Assembly (NCBI GenBank): GCA_036365145.1
Contig: JAEOAD010000005.1
Location: forward strand, 8,376,001-8,440,000
Direction of reading: 5' to 3'
Source of the DNA: Orientallactaga sibirica
Taxonomy: Eukaryota > Chordata > Mammalia > Rodentia > Dipodidae
DNA: 64,000 bases
Positions within the stretch are counted from its first letter, which is position 1. The number at the start of each line of letters is the position of its first letter. The notes below the pieces were generated by a model. The model was not told where the DNA came from, searched no databases, and saw nothing but the letters and a program-made list of their open reading frames with translations. A program made the position numbers and the translations under genes. Of this stretch, positions 34,441-46,277 are shown piece by piece.

Positions 34441-34615
34441 GGTGAAAAGGTTTCCTCTGCCACATAGTTCTTCCATATTGTGTTGGTTTCTTGCAAGTCT
34501 GAAGCCAGCAGGTTGGAGTGAGTATTGGCTTTGGTGATCGAAACTATGAACCAAAATGACTTTTTCTCCTCACAACTTATTATCTCATAGTGCCAGAAAG
34601 CTGATGAACACTAAT

Positions 34616-35046
34616 GTCATAAGATGCTATTAAATAACAAAAACCAACTTGATGGCATGATAATGATCATGAGCCCAGGGGAGTGGGAAGTCATGAGATG
34701 CAGTGAATTGTTCGTCCAAGAGAGTGCTAATGGATGGCATACGATTCAAGCAATACCAGTTTCCAGGAGACAGTGGGCAGAGTAAATGCCCAGTGTGATT
34801 TGGCAGGCAGGGCTGACGTTCTTGCCTAGAGGAGAGCATGAGTGAGCGCTGGAGAAAAGTGGGGGGTGGGGGGTGACAGTAGATACAGAGAGGGACAGAG
34901 CAAGTCAGCAGAAGCTGGGGCATTTGAGTTCCTGCCCAGGCATGGGTGGGCATCCACAGCAGCTGGATCCCCTGAGTTCTGTGGTATCTGTGAGCTCTCC
35001 TAGGCAGCCAGAGAAGAACACTGGGTGCCCACCTCCATCACGTGCT
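34616..35046. other. unique sequence, no gene seen
   Basis: No repeat recognised. A G-run lies at 34860-34873. The minus frame at 34630-34953 shows no domain. Confidence 0.45.
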
Positions 35047-35366
35047 ATTGTAGTTAGAATCTCATTGCTGAGATAAACCCCAGGCTAAAGCAGCTGACGG
35101 GAGGAAAGGTTTTCTTTGATTATAGTCTTGACTGGAAGCGTTATGATGTCAGGGAACAGGATGGCATAAGCAGAGGCTGGACATCACTCCTGGCCACAGC
35201 AGGTGGAAGACAGCTGCAAGAGTGAGCTCGGTTCTGGCAATAATACCTGAAGCACTTATTCCCTCCCACAAAACACACCTCCTCCAGCAAAGCTCCAGCT
35301 CCCCAATTGCCACCCTCCGACGACCAAGAGCTTTCAAACACATGAGTTTATGGTGACATCTGAATA
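35047..35366 (-). mobile_element. MaLR-like LTR
   Basis: Minus-strand copy: TAGTTAGAATCTCATTGCTG and GAGATAAACC at the left, CACACCTCCTCCAGCAAAGC and CAAACACATGAGTTTATGG towards the right. Same pattern as the copies at 28681 and 47752, with a similar length. Confidence 0.55.
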
Positions 35367-35399
35367 AAACCACCAGGTTTGCCCACTGTTCTTTCCTTG

Positions 35400-35612
35400 T
35401 GACGTAATGTCACAGCTTGTTTCCCAAGCTTCTTGCTTGTGAGTCCCAGCAATCCTCTGGTTTCCATTCCGCTCAGGAATGGGATTACTTATTTGTATGG
35501 CCAAGCCCCTCTGTTTCCCTGGTTCTGGAGATTTAAAATCATTAGTTTCACACCCGCTACAGGTCCTCATGTTAGTGCAGGGTGCACACATAACCGTTGA
35601 GCCATATCTTCT
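35400..35612 (-). mobile_element. B4-like SINE fragment
   Basis: Minus-strand relic: CCTGGTTCTGGAGATTTAAA, CAGGTCCTCATGTTAGTGC and GTTGAGCCATATCTTC match the ID-type end of B4-like copies. The B1-like part is poorly kept. Confidence 0.5.
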
Positions 35613-35919
35613 ATATGTTCCCCATTACATAATTGATTTTAGTCAAACTTTGAATAATCGAAATATATGCTCCCTTCCTGACTATTTTTCTGGTACAGTT
35701 CTCAGATTACACTGCTACAATTCAGAACTTCAAACTTGTAGTTTGATTGGGCAATTGACACAATTTTACCATTAGATGGTGATGAAATTCAAGGCAGGGG
35801 AATATTTGTATTAAATTAAAAGCAATAAGAATAAGGGAAAGAAGGCCCTAAAAGATGAGGGGGTAGAGGTTATATGTGTATATTAGACACAAAAATAAGT
35901 AAGAACTGGAATTTATGTT

Positions 35920-36330
35920 GAATATAAAGAACCAGGTGCTGTGTTTGCCAACAGTTGTAGTCAGTTCCACGTCTTTGGAGGAACGATCAACTAGACACAC
36001 TTTATGGGAAGGGATTTATTTAAGTTTACAAATCCAAGGGGAAGTTTCATCAACAGCAGAAGAAGCTGTCTCCATTTCACAGATGCAAGCAGAGAGAAAC
36101 CACAAAACAGCTAGCAAACACCAAAAGCAGCAAACAAGCAAATGTAGCCAGAGTTTAAACTCTTCTCTCCATGCCTTTGGGCTGGAATTCAGATCTGCTC
36201 CCAGTGACACACCCCTCTGAAGGAGTCAGCTAGCTAGTGACTGAACCTGCAAAATCAATTTTAATAAAACACCTGAGTGTCTGGGGCAAACACATTGAAC
36301 TATCACATTCAAACTGCCCATAGGGCTGTG
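35920..36330 (-). mobile_element. MaLR-like LTR (family of 6195)
   Basis: Minus-strand copy: AAGGGATTTATTTAAGTTTA, CCAAGGGGAAGTTTCATC, TTTGGGCTGGAATTCAGATC and CCAGTGACACACCCC, ending CACATTCAAACTGCCC. These blocks are shared in order with 6195-6705 and 36545-36927. Confidence 0.6.
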
Positions 36331-36544
36331 GGCGGCCCCTGAAGAAACACCGGCTATAGTTCCTTGCATTTCTCCCTGGTCTCTGGAGATTCCCGTACAC
36401 CTTTTCTTGTACACATTCTTTCTCTTCTAGTGCCGTACATTGGCATTCCCACATATAGAGCTTTCTTAATTGTAACTGGAATGGTAACTTTTGAACAACA
36501 TCCCAACATAGGCTTTGGGAAAAATCTGGAGTAACATTGAATAA

Positions 36545-36927
36545 CCTGTTGTAGCAGACAGCTTCAGGTTCGCTGAGATGAACTTCCAGACCAGGCACAG
36601 TTATGGAGGAAGGGATATTATTTCTTGACGCCTACAGATCCAGGGGAAGTTCCATAATGGCAGAAGAAGCTGGCCTGCCTTCACATGACCAAACACAGAG
36701 AGCAAAAGCCACAGCCCAAAAGCCACAAAGCCACAGCACAGCACACCTCAGGAACTCCAGCTAGGCACACTTTGCATATGTTTAGATTGAAATCCTAAAC
36801 CCACCACCACACCTTCAGATCCGCCCAGTGACACTGCCTCCAGCCAAGTGGCTGCAGATGCAAACTATAAACTAATAGAACACTGAATATATTGGGGGCA
36901 TCTATTCAAACTAGCACACCTGTCTGT
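36545..36927 (-). mobile_element. MaLR-like LTR (family of 6195)
   Basis: Minus-strand copy: GTAGCAGACAGCTTCAGGTT, CCAGGCACAGTTATGGAGGA, CCAGGGGAAGTTCCATAATG, CAGTGACACTGCCTCCAGCC, ending CTATTCAAACTAGCACACC. It is the best-kept of the three copies, starting about 215 bp after the copy at 35920-36330 in the same orientation. Confidence 0.65.
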
Positions 36928-39900
36928 TTCAAGCTGACTGGATGTCCACTCTAGAAGAGGGTACTTCAAGTAACTGCACACTTTACCCAGCTCTTATAAT
37001 GCACATCGTGCTAGCTAACGTGTGGTTCCCAGGTGGTTAGATAAGAAATGCCCCAAGTGTAAATAGGATCCCTATGCAGTATTGTTTAGCATTTGTGTGT
37101 GTTATGTTTATTATTATTTTTGTATGTTGAAATATCATGGTTAGAAGTGTCGCCTTCTGGATGCTGCTTGAAAGGCTTTGCAGTTTTAAAGGAATATCTC
37201 TAGACATACACAATGTTTCAAGTTATGTACAGTTCGTTTCCCCCTTGGACATCTGAATCATAACCCTGCTGTGGTATCCTTGCCTTTAGAAGCACTCTGG
37301 TGTCTCACTTTTAGGTTACAACATGTGTATTGATCTGGTCATTGCAACATGAGGACCTGATATACAGACAAGGTGTAAGTTCAGGAAACGGGGAGTGATT
37401 CTCAATGAGCTAAAGGCAGAGAACGAAGATCTCCCAATGCATTGATGAATCATCATCAGTGCAAGATACTCATTCATTCATTCATTCATTCATCCATCCA
37501 TCAGTTCTGTATCCTTGCTTAACATGTGGGTGCTACTATTTCAGGGCAAAAGAACAGAACAGTGATCAAAACAGAATGATGATTCTTTTGTGTGGAGTAC
37601 AAAAACAATCATTCTCTAAAGTTGCATGGGCTGGGTTCAAGACTTTCACATTTTAGCCATCATTAACATGTCTATCTCAAAACTGTGAGCTGTTTTTAAC
37701 TTAACATCAAAAATTCAGCACCAACAGGTCATGGTTCGTTTCTTCAAAGTGCTCTTTGCTCACGACCATATTGCTTATCGGGCAATATACAGAGGCCAGC
37801 AGAGTTTGTTGTAGAATGCTGAGTTCATGAACATGTATAGGGTAAATGATATAATTTAGTAATTATTTCACCCACTTTTACTGATCATTTACTATGCAAA
37901 CTGTATAGTAAACAAATTTGAAAACAAGGAGAGTATAAGCTGTGCTGATATCTAGGTGCAGATTACTCCAGGCTAGACAGAAAGCAGAAACAGACTTGCG
38001 AGTTTTATAAATGATGCCAAAAAGGAGGATGAGTGAGAAAATGAAGTAATAGACTAGCTCAAATATAATTTCTCACATAATATGGATTTTCTACGAAGAT
38101 AAAGTCAGACTTTTTTATTACACATACATCTTTTTATTTATGTTTCTGGATCCTTTCAACAGGTAGACAAGATAGGGATTTGTACTTCAAAAACAAGGAT
38201 ACACATTAGGAGCTAAATATGAAACCATTCACACAAGGTGACTTAGAGCATTTTATCTACTTCTCAGTTTTAACTACTTGGAGTAATCCAAAATTTCAAC
38301 CTAAACAGAATCTTTGCAAAGATGTGTCAGAGGGATCATATATCATGTAGAAGATCCAGAAGACAGGGACACTCAAATATGCAGACTGATGAGACTCAGG
38401 GTGTGAGGCATTCAGTTAAAGATGACATAGCAGGATCATTGCTGACAATGGGTGATGCCCAGAGAGACACACAGACGTCAGCATGTCATGGTCAACCTGA
38501 GAAAAAGTTCAAAGGAGCCAGATTGGAGTTCTCCCGAACAAGAGAGTCTATCACTACTCTGTGATCGCCTTAATACCAGAGTATATTGCAAGTTATCTTG
38601 GTCTGGTTACACGCCTCCCACACTGTAGTTTTTCAATGGGGTTTTGTTGAGAACTGAAGAGATTAATGATTTAATAATGTAGCATTTGTTAAAATCCAAA
38701 TAAGTGAAGTGACTAGTATGTGAAGATTAGAACATTATGACACAGGGTCTGGCCTGAGGGATCTGGGACCTAAACACAGTCATTAGGTTAGACCATTTCT
38801 ACTTCTTCCGTGTGCTCTTTTCTGTGTTGGCCTCCTGCCCAGGCAGCCCTTCTACTCTCACTGACCCCTGGCAGCCTGGGTGGAATTGACATTCCTGAGT
38901 TCCACACACTCTCCTGTAATTCCTAGACGGTGTTCTAATTGTACCATCTTGGATCATGTTCTTCCTTCTGTAATAACCTTTTCAGAGACCACACAGACAC
39001 GATTATGAGAACCAGCTAGTACAGCTGCAGGCGTTCCTTCCCTGATGTAGGGTACAACCCCACTTGTAAGAGAAAGACTGTGGGCAAATGGACAGATCCG
39101 TCCTAGAAGAATTCAAGCATCTTTCCCACAGAATTGGAAATCAATATATGCAAAACCATTAAATTTTCTCCTAACATTTAAATATGCAAGCAGAGCAAGG
39201 GAAGTTTCATCCAGAAGAAAGAGACTAGCCTAATTTTTTTCTAACTTGAATAAATATGTCACAATGTGACCAAGGTATTCTTGATCTGACAGTGGTTAAC
39301 ACTGTCTACACAAAAGCTGCTTAATAGGAGGGGAAATTTTATGACATCAAGATAGGAAAGGGACTAGTGCTACAGACAGAAGGAATTTAGTGGAAGAGGG
39401 ATTTGGAAGGAGACAAGGGAGGATAGAAGGAAAAGAATATGATCATGGTATTTTTCTATATGTATGGAAGCTGTCAATGTTTTTTTTTTTTTTTTTTAAA
39501 TGAAAACAAGCAACCAAAAATACAAATGTGACAAATATTGAGGAATGAATGAAGGATGCCAGTAAGTCTGTGATTTGATGCAGGCAGATGCATAACAAAT
39601 AAAAGATTAAGGATGGATAGTTAAGGAGGAGTCAAATTATGTGATGAGTTGCCATTCACGTGAAAGTGACTTAGGATGTCATTGAAAGATTTTTTTTTTA
39701 GAAGTTTATGTTTATGACAGGGTATCTTAGTTTTATCATAGGTAAGTTATGCAACAATATTAAAAACAAATATGTTCACTTATGGAAAGAAATCTGTTTA
39801 TCCTTCAGAAAACAACTGATAGACTGAAAGTATTATTTCTATTATTAGTTCTAAATTACTATGTAATCAATTTTAAATATAGTCATCAGTACAATGTTCT
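36928..39900. other. unique sequence, no gene seen
   Basis: Mostly unique. It holds a (CATT)n run (37470-37503) and a poly(T) run (39480-39497). Frames such as 38322-38564 show no domain. Confidence 0.5.
37470..37503. repeat. (CATT)n short tandem repeat
   Basis: About six CATT units followed by two CATC units. The serine/histidine-rich frame that reads through it is an artefact. Confidence 0.95.
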
Positions 39901-39984
39901 TGCTATATAATTGGAGATAATGCAATGTGATTACATGATTATTGCTATATAATTGGAGATAATGCAATGTGATTACATGATTAT
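39901..39984. repeat. perfect 42 bp tandem duplication
   Basis: TGCTATATAATTGGAGATAA and the following 22 bases are repeated exactly, once at 39901-39942 and again at 39943-39984, with no mismatch. The region is otherwise unique. Confidence 0.98.
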
Positions 39985-40744
39985 TATGTGGAAGGTATTC
40001 ATTTTCTTCCAGATTTTTAAGGAAAGCATGTCGCAAATATATCCATAAATAAAAATAATGTTTTGCCATATTATTGATTGAATAGCAAGAATTTACACTC
40101 ATATAAAAGTTTTTAGCCACTTATGAAAACAGGTTTTAGTCAATCATTCAGGAAGAGGCACGTAATAATGGTGGGAGAAGAGCTAAAATAATGCTGAGAA
40201 GGAAAAAAAAACATTAAACTATTAAAACTCTTTATTTTTCCTTCATGAGGGAAGTCACTATGTAAGAATGGCTTTGGTTTATCTATTTGTTGTGTTTTAC
40301 TTTCAAATCAGAGACATTACTTAACTAAAGAACCCTGTACTGTTGCTGAAAAATCTTCTTTATGCAAGTTTTTTGAGAAGATTAATTGTTTAAGCCTTAA
40401 TATAGATAATGAGTAATATAATTTTCTAATTAAAGGAATATTAACTTGTTCAGGTAAGTTGTTTATCCTACTAAATCTTAATAATATAAATTGTATTCTT
40501 TGAAAATCTACAAGTGACCCATTGGGTAGGTGGAACTTGTAAACAACAGATGTTGCACAATGTTCAGCCACATCATTAGTGGAAATTACAGGTATTAAAA
40601 ATAAAGTCCTCCTTGGGATTTTAATGAAACTTTTTATGAATAAGGACTTTTATTCATATTCACAATATTATGTCTTATTCATTATCCCATCATACTTTAC
40701 AGCAACTGCTTCATATGTATCTATCATAAGATTTGAGCTTCAGA
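39985..40744. other. AT-rich unique sequence, no gene seen
   Basis: No repeat recognised. An 84-residue minus frame at 40317-40571 has no recognisable domain. Confidence 0.5.
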
Positions 40745-41101
40745 TAGTGAATGCATTGGTCAGGGTCCTCTGGGGGGAAGAAAGTTGCAGAACAAACATG
40801 GATTGTAAAAGGTACTTATTAGATTAGCTTACAAAATATGGGCTATGCAGAATATGGTAGCTGTTTGCAGGCTGGGGAATTGGAAACCCTTGTAGCTGGG
40901 TGCCTCAGTCGTCCCAATCTGGCACTAAAGTCCTAGAGCGTTTCTCGAGGGCTGCTGCTCTTTCGACATGTTAGAAGGCCAATGACGCTGGATGGGTTCC
41001 AGTGTCCAGGAAGGATGGCGGCAACAGGGCAGAGGCACCCGCAAGTGAGTATGGCTATGCAGGTAAAAGGCACTGTGTTCTCCTACAGATCCTCCTCCTC
41101 C

Positions 41102-41132
<31 letters not shown>

Positions 41133-41445
41133 GAGGTAAGGTCTCACTTTAGCCCAGGCTGACCTGGAATTCACTATGCAGTCTCAGGCTGGCCTTGAAC
41201 TCACGGAGATCCTCCTACCTCTGCCTCTGGAGTGCTGGGATTAAAAGTGTGCATCACCACGCCTGGAAGGTTCTGCATATACAGGCCACTACTAGATGAG
41301 CGATGGCTCTAGAGGAAGGTCTTCCCACTCCATGAATCCTTCCAGAAGACACCTATACACACCAGCCCAAGAGGCAGGTCTCTTACTTGATTCCTAATCT
41401 GGTCAAGTTGATAGTGGACGTTTAACTGTCACTGTGGATCGTGAA
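40745..41445 (-). repeat. unclassified interspersed repeat, split by B1
   Basis: A probable LTR-like repeat in two parts, 40745-41090 and 41269-41445. The left end reads GCATTGGTCAGGGTCCTCTG; the right end reads CTAATCTGGTCAAGTTGATA then TTTAACTGTCAC. Such ends are common in rodent MaLR-like copies. No second copy in the window confirms it. Confidence 0.4.
41108..41268 (-). mobile_element. B1 SINE
   Basis: Complete minus-strand B1: poly(T), GAGGTAAGGTCTCACTTTAG, CTTGAACTCACGGAGATCC, TGCTGGGATTAAAAGTG, CACCACGCCTGG. A (CTC)n/(CCT)n run precedes it at 41091-41107. Confidence 0.95.
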
Positions 41446-43250
41446 ATAGTGGTGCAGATTTAATGTCTTCACCTTCACGATTCCTTACATAGAGTTCACA
41501 TGTAAAAGTCCTTGCTTGTCAATTCTCTGACTTTGAGTTTGTAAGATGTGTTTGGTTTAAGCCCCGAGGCGTTTGTAAATAATATCCTTTTACTCGTTTC
41601 TGGTTGTTTCTTTCCGGATAAGTCTTGCTTCCGTGGCTCTTTGCTGCTCCCTTGAACTTGGTGAAGCCAACACACTGTGAACTAACCTGAATGTTTTATG
41701 ATGCATTGATTTTTGGAATCCCCTTAGATTTGGGGGAGTCAATACATTGTGAAGTATGCACAGTAATTTTTGACTCACTGGTGGAAGCACCTTGGGAATC
41801 TAGTAGTTTTCCCTGAATGCAGGAGGATTAAAAATACTTAACTCTGCTGTTATAGAAGGTAAGTATGAAGAAAATCCTCAAATCTTTGTCACTGTTTTGG
41901 GAGCAGATGGAAAGTTGTGAGGTCAATGTCATGTTATGGGACAGGGACAATAAACTGGGGCAATCTGCACACAGGGATAAAACAGGCAAGAAATGTAATA
42001 CTTGTAAAAAGAAAAAAAAAAAATCTGAACTCCAGGTAGCAGATAGTTAACATTAAAAAAAAAAAAAAAAAAAAGTAACAAAGGCAAATTCAACTCAGAC
42101 TTGCAGCAAGAAAGACATATTCTCTTTAATCAAGTGTGCCGAGGAAAGTAATGAAAAAGGAGAACTTGGAGTACAGAGTGAGACACCACAAAGGGAAATG
42201 GAATTTGGAAAGGTGCAAGCATAAGGTGTGCTACAGACGTGTGAAAACCAAAGAAACAAAACAAAGCCAACAAAATCAGAAATCTCCAAAGACAGGAAAG
42301 CAACACACCACTCATAATCTTCATTGAACAAGTGGCAGGAAGAGAGATGCGGAAATAACTGCCTTCAAAAGTGCGCACGGTTGTACAAGGAGATGCAGAC
42401 AGAACCTCGTTGGGTCAGGCCTTCAGGTGTTCTTATTCCTGGGGTTTAGGATTGGGTATAAAATCTGGAGTAATAGTGCTCTCCCAAGAAAAACATAGTT
42501 AAGATACAGAGGCAGGATGACCCTGATTCCCAGACATTTCAGGAACACCAGGCCGAGGCTAGAAACCCTAACCAGTTGTCGTGTGTTCCCAAGAAGCCAG
42601 GCAAGCAGGAGAGAGGCCCAGGTGAGCGTGAGTATTCCAGGATTTCTACATTTGTTTTCCTGGTGAGAAAAACAATAATTATAGCCCATTGCCTTGTCCT
42701 AATTTTTGCCCTTAGCCAACCTAGTGTTCCTTTTCAAGTCTTCAAGTGCTCTTGGCAGGATTGTGGGCAGTATGAGCAGAAATGTCTACAGTGCAAAATG
42801 AGGACAGTTGTGAGTGGACAAAGCATCCTCGGTCATCCTGAAGATGGACACAGGCAAGGTTCACCCTTATGGCCCGGGAGCAGAACTGCCCACACAGGAG
42901 AGTCCATGGCTCTCTCCACAGAGCACCACCCCAATATCATGGAATAGGAGGTGACATGGCAGCCTACTTGAGACAAATCTGTTGGCAAGGGTGAGGAAAA
43001 GAAAGCACAAAGCAGAAGACGGGAAGAGCCAAGGATCATAGTGGTTTCTGAGCTGACAGAAGACAACCCGAGATCATCAACTGGCACTTGTCAACCGAAG
43101 GAAATTCACTTAGCACACTCACATGCACATTGCAACTAGAGCCATGATTTTCTATTTTAAAGTCAAACAATAAATACACTGAAACTGTGGTCACTGAATA
43201 ACACGTCTTACAAGGCAATAGTTAAGTGATTCATGATCAAAAATGAAATG
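41446..43250. other. unique sequence, no gene seen
   Basis: No repeat or gene recognised. A-runs lie at 42005-42022 and 42053-42074. Overlapping frames on both strands at 42095-43218 show no domain or family. Confidence 0.5.
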
Positions 43251-43251
43251 C

Positions 43252-43470
43252 AGGGCCGGAGAGATGGGTTAGTGGTTAAGGCATGTGCCTGCGAAGCCTA
43301 AGGCCTAAGGATTCTCCAGGTCCCACATAAGCCTGGATGCACATGGTAGCACATGCGTCTGGAGTTTGTTTGCAGTGGCTAGAGGCCCTGGTGAGCAAAT
43401 TCTCATTCTCCCTTCTGTCTTTCCCTCTCCCTGTCTCAAATAACTAAATAAATAAATATAAAATCTTTAA
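43252..43470 (+). mobile_element. tRNA-derived SINE type A, B box lost
   Basis: Plus-strand type A SINE: GGGCCGGAGAGATGGGTTAG, then AAGGCCTAAGGATTCTCCAG, where the tRNA-like B box should be. GCATGTGCCTGC, GTCTGGAGTTTGTTTGCAG and an AAATAAATA tail are present. AAATGAAATG is on both flanks. Confidence 0.93.
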
Positions 43471-43847
43471 AAGAAATGAAATGGAAGATGTATAAGGAAA
43501 TATCATTCATGAATTAGATTAGTTCAACACTGAGAAAATGGAAACAGTGGCAGAATGCAGCACCAAATGAATTAGGGGAGGGGAAGGGACATCCCTGAAA
43601 GACCCACCTCAGGTTTAGGTAGAGTTACTACTTTCTCTCTTAGTGAAGCAAAATGAGCCACATCCAGATATGTGGGGAATGTCATTTGACATTATTTTGT
43701 TGAAGGCTATTCTAGAATTTGGAAAATACTTTGTTTTTTGACAAATGGGTTGTTTTCAAAATTGCTTTATAATCATAAATGGCATTCAAGACTCCAAGGA
43801 TGTTGGTTATGACCTTTATATCGATTGATATGAACTGTTAAAATTGA
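43471..43847. other. unique sequence, no gene seen
   Basis: No repeat or gene recognised. Confidence 0.5.
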
Positions 43848-43907
43848 AATGAGGGCTAGGAAAATGGCTTAGTAAGTAAAGTGCTTGACACACAAGAATA
43901 AGGACCT

Positions 43908-44163
43908 GGGCTGAACAGATGGCTTTGTGGTTAAAGTGTTTGCCTGCAAAGCCTAATGACCTTATTTCAACTCCCCAGTACCTATGTAAGGCCAGATGCA
44001 CAATGTGGCACATGTGTCTGAAGTTTGTTTGCTGTGGCTAAAAGCACTGGTGTGCCCATTCTCTCAATCTTTCTCTCTCTGCCTCTATCTGGTCTCATAT
44101 AGATTAGATAGATAGATAGATGATAGACAGATAAATAGATAGATAGATAAAATATTTACCATA
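43908..44163 (+). mobile_element. tRNA SINE type A nested in a B4-like SINE
   Basis: Plus-strand type A SINE: GGGCTGAACAGATGGCTTTG, AAGTGTTTGCCTGCAAAGCC, GCCAGATGCACAATGTGGC, a CT tract and a GATA-rich tail (about 44098-44150). The imperfect 14 bp target duplication is AAGAATAAGGACCT (43894-43907) against AAGAATATGGTCCT (44164-44177). Confidence 0.92.
44098..44150. repeat. (GATA)n-rich tail
   Basis: GATA units with AAAT interruptions form the tail of the nested SINE, where AAATA units are usual. Confidence 0.93.
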
Positions 44164-44480
44164 AAGAATATGGTCCTAACTTTATATCCCCAGCACCCAT
44201 GGAAAATGTCAGGTGTGGTGCCACTTACCTGTCATCCTAGGGTGGGGAAGGTGGAGACAGGAGGCTCCCCAGGGCTGAATTAGTTAGTTTGTCTAGTAAA
44301 TCAGTTAGCTCTGAACTTAGTGAGAAGCACTGACTCCAAAGAAGGTGGAGAGAGATAGAGGAATACACGTGACATCAACCTTTAACCCCACATGCACGTG
44401 TGCTTGGGCATGTGCACCCAAAAATGCAACTACATGCATGTGAACATGCATTCACACACATGTTCACCATGCACATTCAA

Positions 44481-45545
44481 AAGATTGAACTGGAGAATAT
44501 AACACAAAGATATTTATTTTAAACAAAAGTAATATTCTGACATTAAAATACATTTAATGAAACATATATACAGTGTCCCAAACAGAAATAGGTGAATAGG
44601 AAGAGTGATGTTATTTCATGACTCTTTTTCGTATCTGGTTCATGAGAAAATAAATTTTATATCTGTTCTAACTTAAACTGTTCTTGTGAAATATATGAAA
44701 CAAACAAACAAACAAACAAACAAACAACATTTTGCTTCCCAGAGAAATACTTTTGGAAAAACTGAGTTTTAAACCCATTTAGGTAGTTGTGGATAGCCTT
44801 AGTCTGCTAATACAATCAAATCTGATGTTAGGCTTTGTTCAAAGTTATTTGCTATGTAGTCAAAACCATTACCAATACATTTTTTTTGTCATCTTCTGCA
44901 TTAAAATGCGTTGGTGTATCTTACACTGTGAATAGATCTTTTATCCGTGCATGGATTTGTATTATCATTTGTTGACCATCTGGAAAATATTCCCTAAGTG
45001 TGGACCTTCCACATAGTCAAATATTTAATTATACAACATCAAAATGCAAAATCACACACAGACAAATTCATTCACTTTTGAAAAGTCTGATTATTTGGAA
45101 TCTGATTAGCTCTGGGGAGGTGGGTGACGGTACAAGTGTTCTGAAATTCAATTATTTTGCCAAAATTTCACATTATAGCATTATCATTAAGAAATACTGT
45201 AAGTCATTTACTTTTTGGAAAATAATCAGTTTTGCATATTCATTTCTTAGGTTGTAGAAATTCTTTCAAGTGAAAATGGTATTTTGTGAAAAAAAGTAGC
45301 TAGTTCAGCTCTCAGCAGAAACAATCACACAGGTATCTTTTTTTGTGTCATGTGTGCATACAAAGTTCCTAGGTCTTTACACAGAATACAAAGATCAAAA
45401 ATTGACAGCATTAATAATTATTACTCTTCAAGGACATTCATAAGTGAGACCTGTCTTTATGAGTGTAGTTACATGCACAATTTGTTGCTGGCTCTCTTAT
45501 ACACCATTTCTTGAGACAAGTAACACCTTAATGCTGTTTTAAAGA
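44481..45545. other. unique sequence with (CAAA)n, no gene seen
   Basis: AT-rich. A clean (CAAA)n run lies at 44698-44727. The 85-residue frame at 45000-45257 has no recognisable domain. Confidence 0.55.
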
Positions 45546-45555
45546 ATTGTATGTT

Positions 45556-45775
45556 GGGGCTGGAGAGATGGCTTAGTGGTTAAGGCACATGCCTGTGGAG
45601 CCTAAGGACCCTGGTTCAGGTCTCCAGTTCCTACATAAGCCAGAAGCGTATGGTGGCACATGCATCTGTAGTTCGTTTGCAGTGGCTGGAAGCCTTGGCA
45701 CACCCATTCTAACTCTCTCTCTCTCTTTCTCTCTCTCTCTGTCTCAAGTAAATAAATAAATAAAAATTAAAAAAA
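45556..45775 (+). mobile_element. tRNA-derived SINE type A, near complete
   Basis: Plus-strand type A SINE: GGGGCTGGAGAGATGGCTTA, an A box (TGGCTTAGTGG), AAGGCACATGCCTGTGGAGC, GGTTCAGGTCTCC as B-box region, CGTTTGCAGTGGCTGGAAGC, a CTCT tract and (AAATA)n. Weak flanks AAGAATTGT and GAGAATTGT are a likely target duplication. Confidence 0.95.
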
Positions 45776-45965
45776 GAGAATTGTCGGTCATTCTAAATGC
45801 ACTAAGCATACTTGGGACTCACAATGATCCACATATCATACTCTTTAACTACAAGGGAGAAAACAGCCAACTCATTGTTTCATCTACGACCAACAAATAA
45901 GTGAACTAACTTACCTATTTATTTTCCTCTCACTTAGCTTCACGAGTATTGCTATTTCTGTGTTA

Positions 45966-46170
45966 AAAAGATGATTTAGTGGTTCAGGCTCTTGCCTGAA
46001 AAGCCAAAGGACCCAGGTTTGATTCCCCAGGACCCACATAAGCCAGATGCACAAGGTGGCACATGCGTCTGGAGTTCATTTGCTATGGCTAGAGGCCCTG
46101 GTGTGCCCATTCTTTCCCTCTCCCTCTCTCTCTCTCAAAATAAATAAATAAATTAAATTAAATTAAAAAG
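45966..46170 (+). mobile_element. tRNA-derived SINE type A, B-box intact
   Basis: Plus-strand SINE with a degraded head (AGATGATTTAGTGGTTC) but a good B box (GGTTTGATTCCCC), CCAGATGCACAAGGTGGC, GTCTGGAGTTCATTTGC and an AAATAAATAAATTAAATT tail. Confidence 0.92.
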
Positions 46171-46277
46171 AAAAGAGTACTGTCATTTCTAATAGGAATT
46201 TTGCCCTAGGACATAAAATAGGGACTTAATTTATGTCAAAATGCAGTCAAAAGCAACCTCAGGGACATTATTCTCAT

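Larger units (their letters stand above)
33466..34615 (+). mobile_element. MaLR-like LTR hosting a SINE and an ERV LTR
   Basis: One plus-strand LTR-like repeat in three pieces: 33466-33588 (CATTTGGATCTGGAATGTC, GGAGATGGTGGGATCTTGG), 33862-33935 (CTTGAAGGGACCCCAGTGC) and 34441-34615 (AACTATGAACCAAAATGAC and CAGAAAGCTGATGAACAC). The pieces join in family order once the type B SINE and the solo LTR are taken out. Family name inferred. Confidence 0.7.
43848..44480 (+). mobile_element. B4-like SINE split by a tRNA SINE
   Basis: Plus-strand element in two parts. The head (GGCTAGGAAAATGGCTTAG, CACAAGAATAAGGACCT) is at 43848-43907. The rest (TATATCCCCAGCACCCATGG, CTGTCATCCTAGGGTGG, GGAGACAGGAGGCTC and the CA-rich end CATTCACACACATG) is at 44164-44480. 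Confidence 0.75.

Noticed and set aside
40317..40571. 84-residue minus-strand frame considered as a possible exon
   Set aside because: No domain, no clear splice signals, AT-rich composition typical of chance frames.
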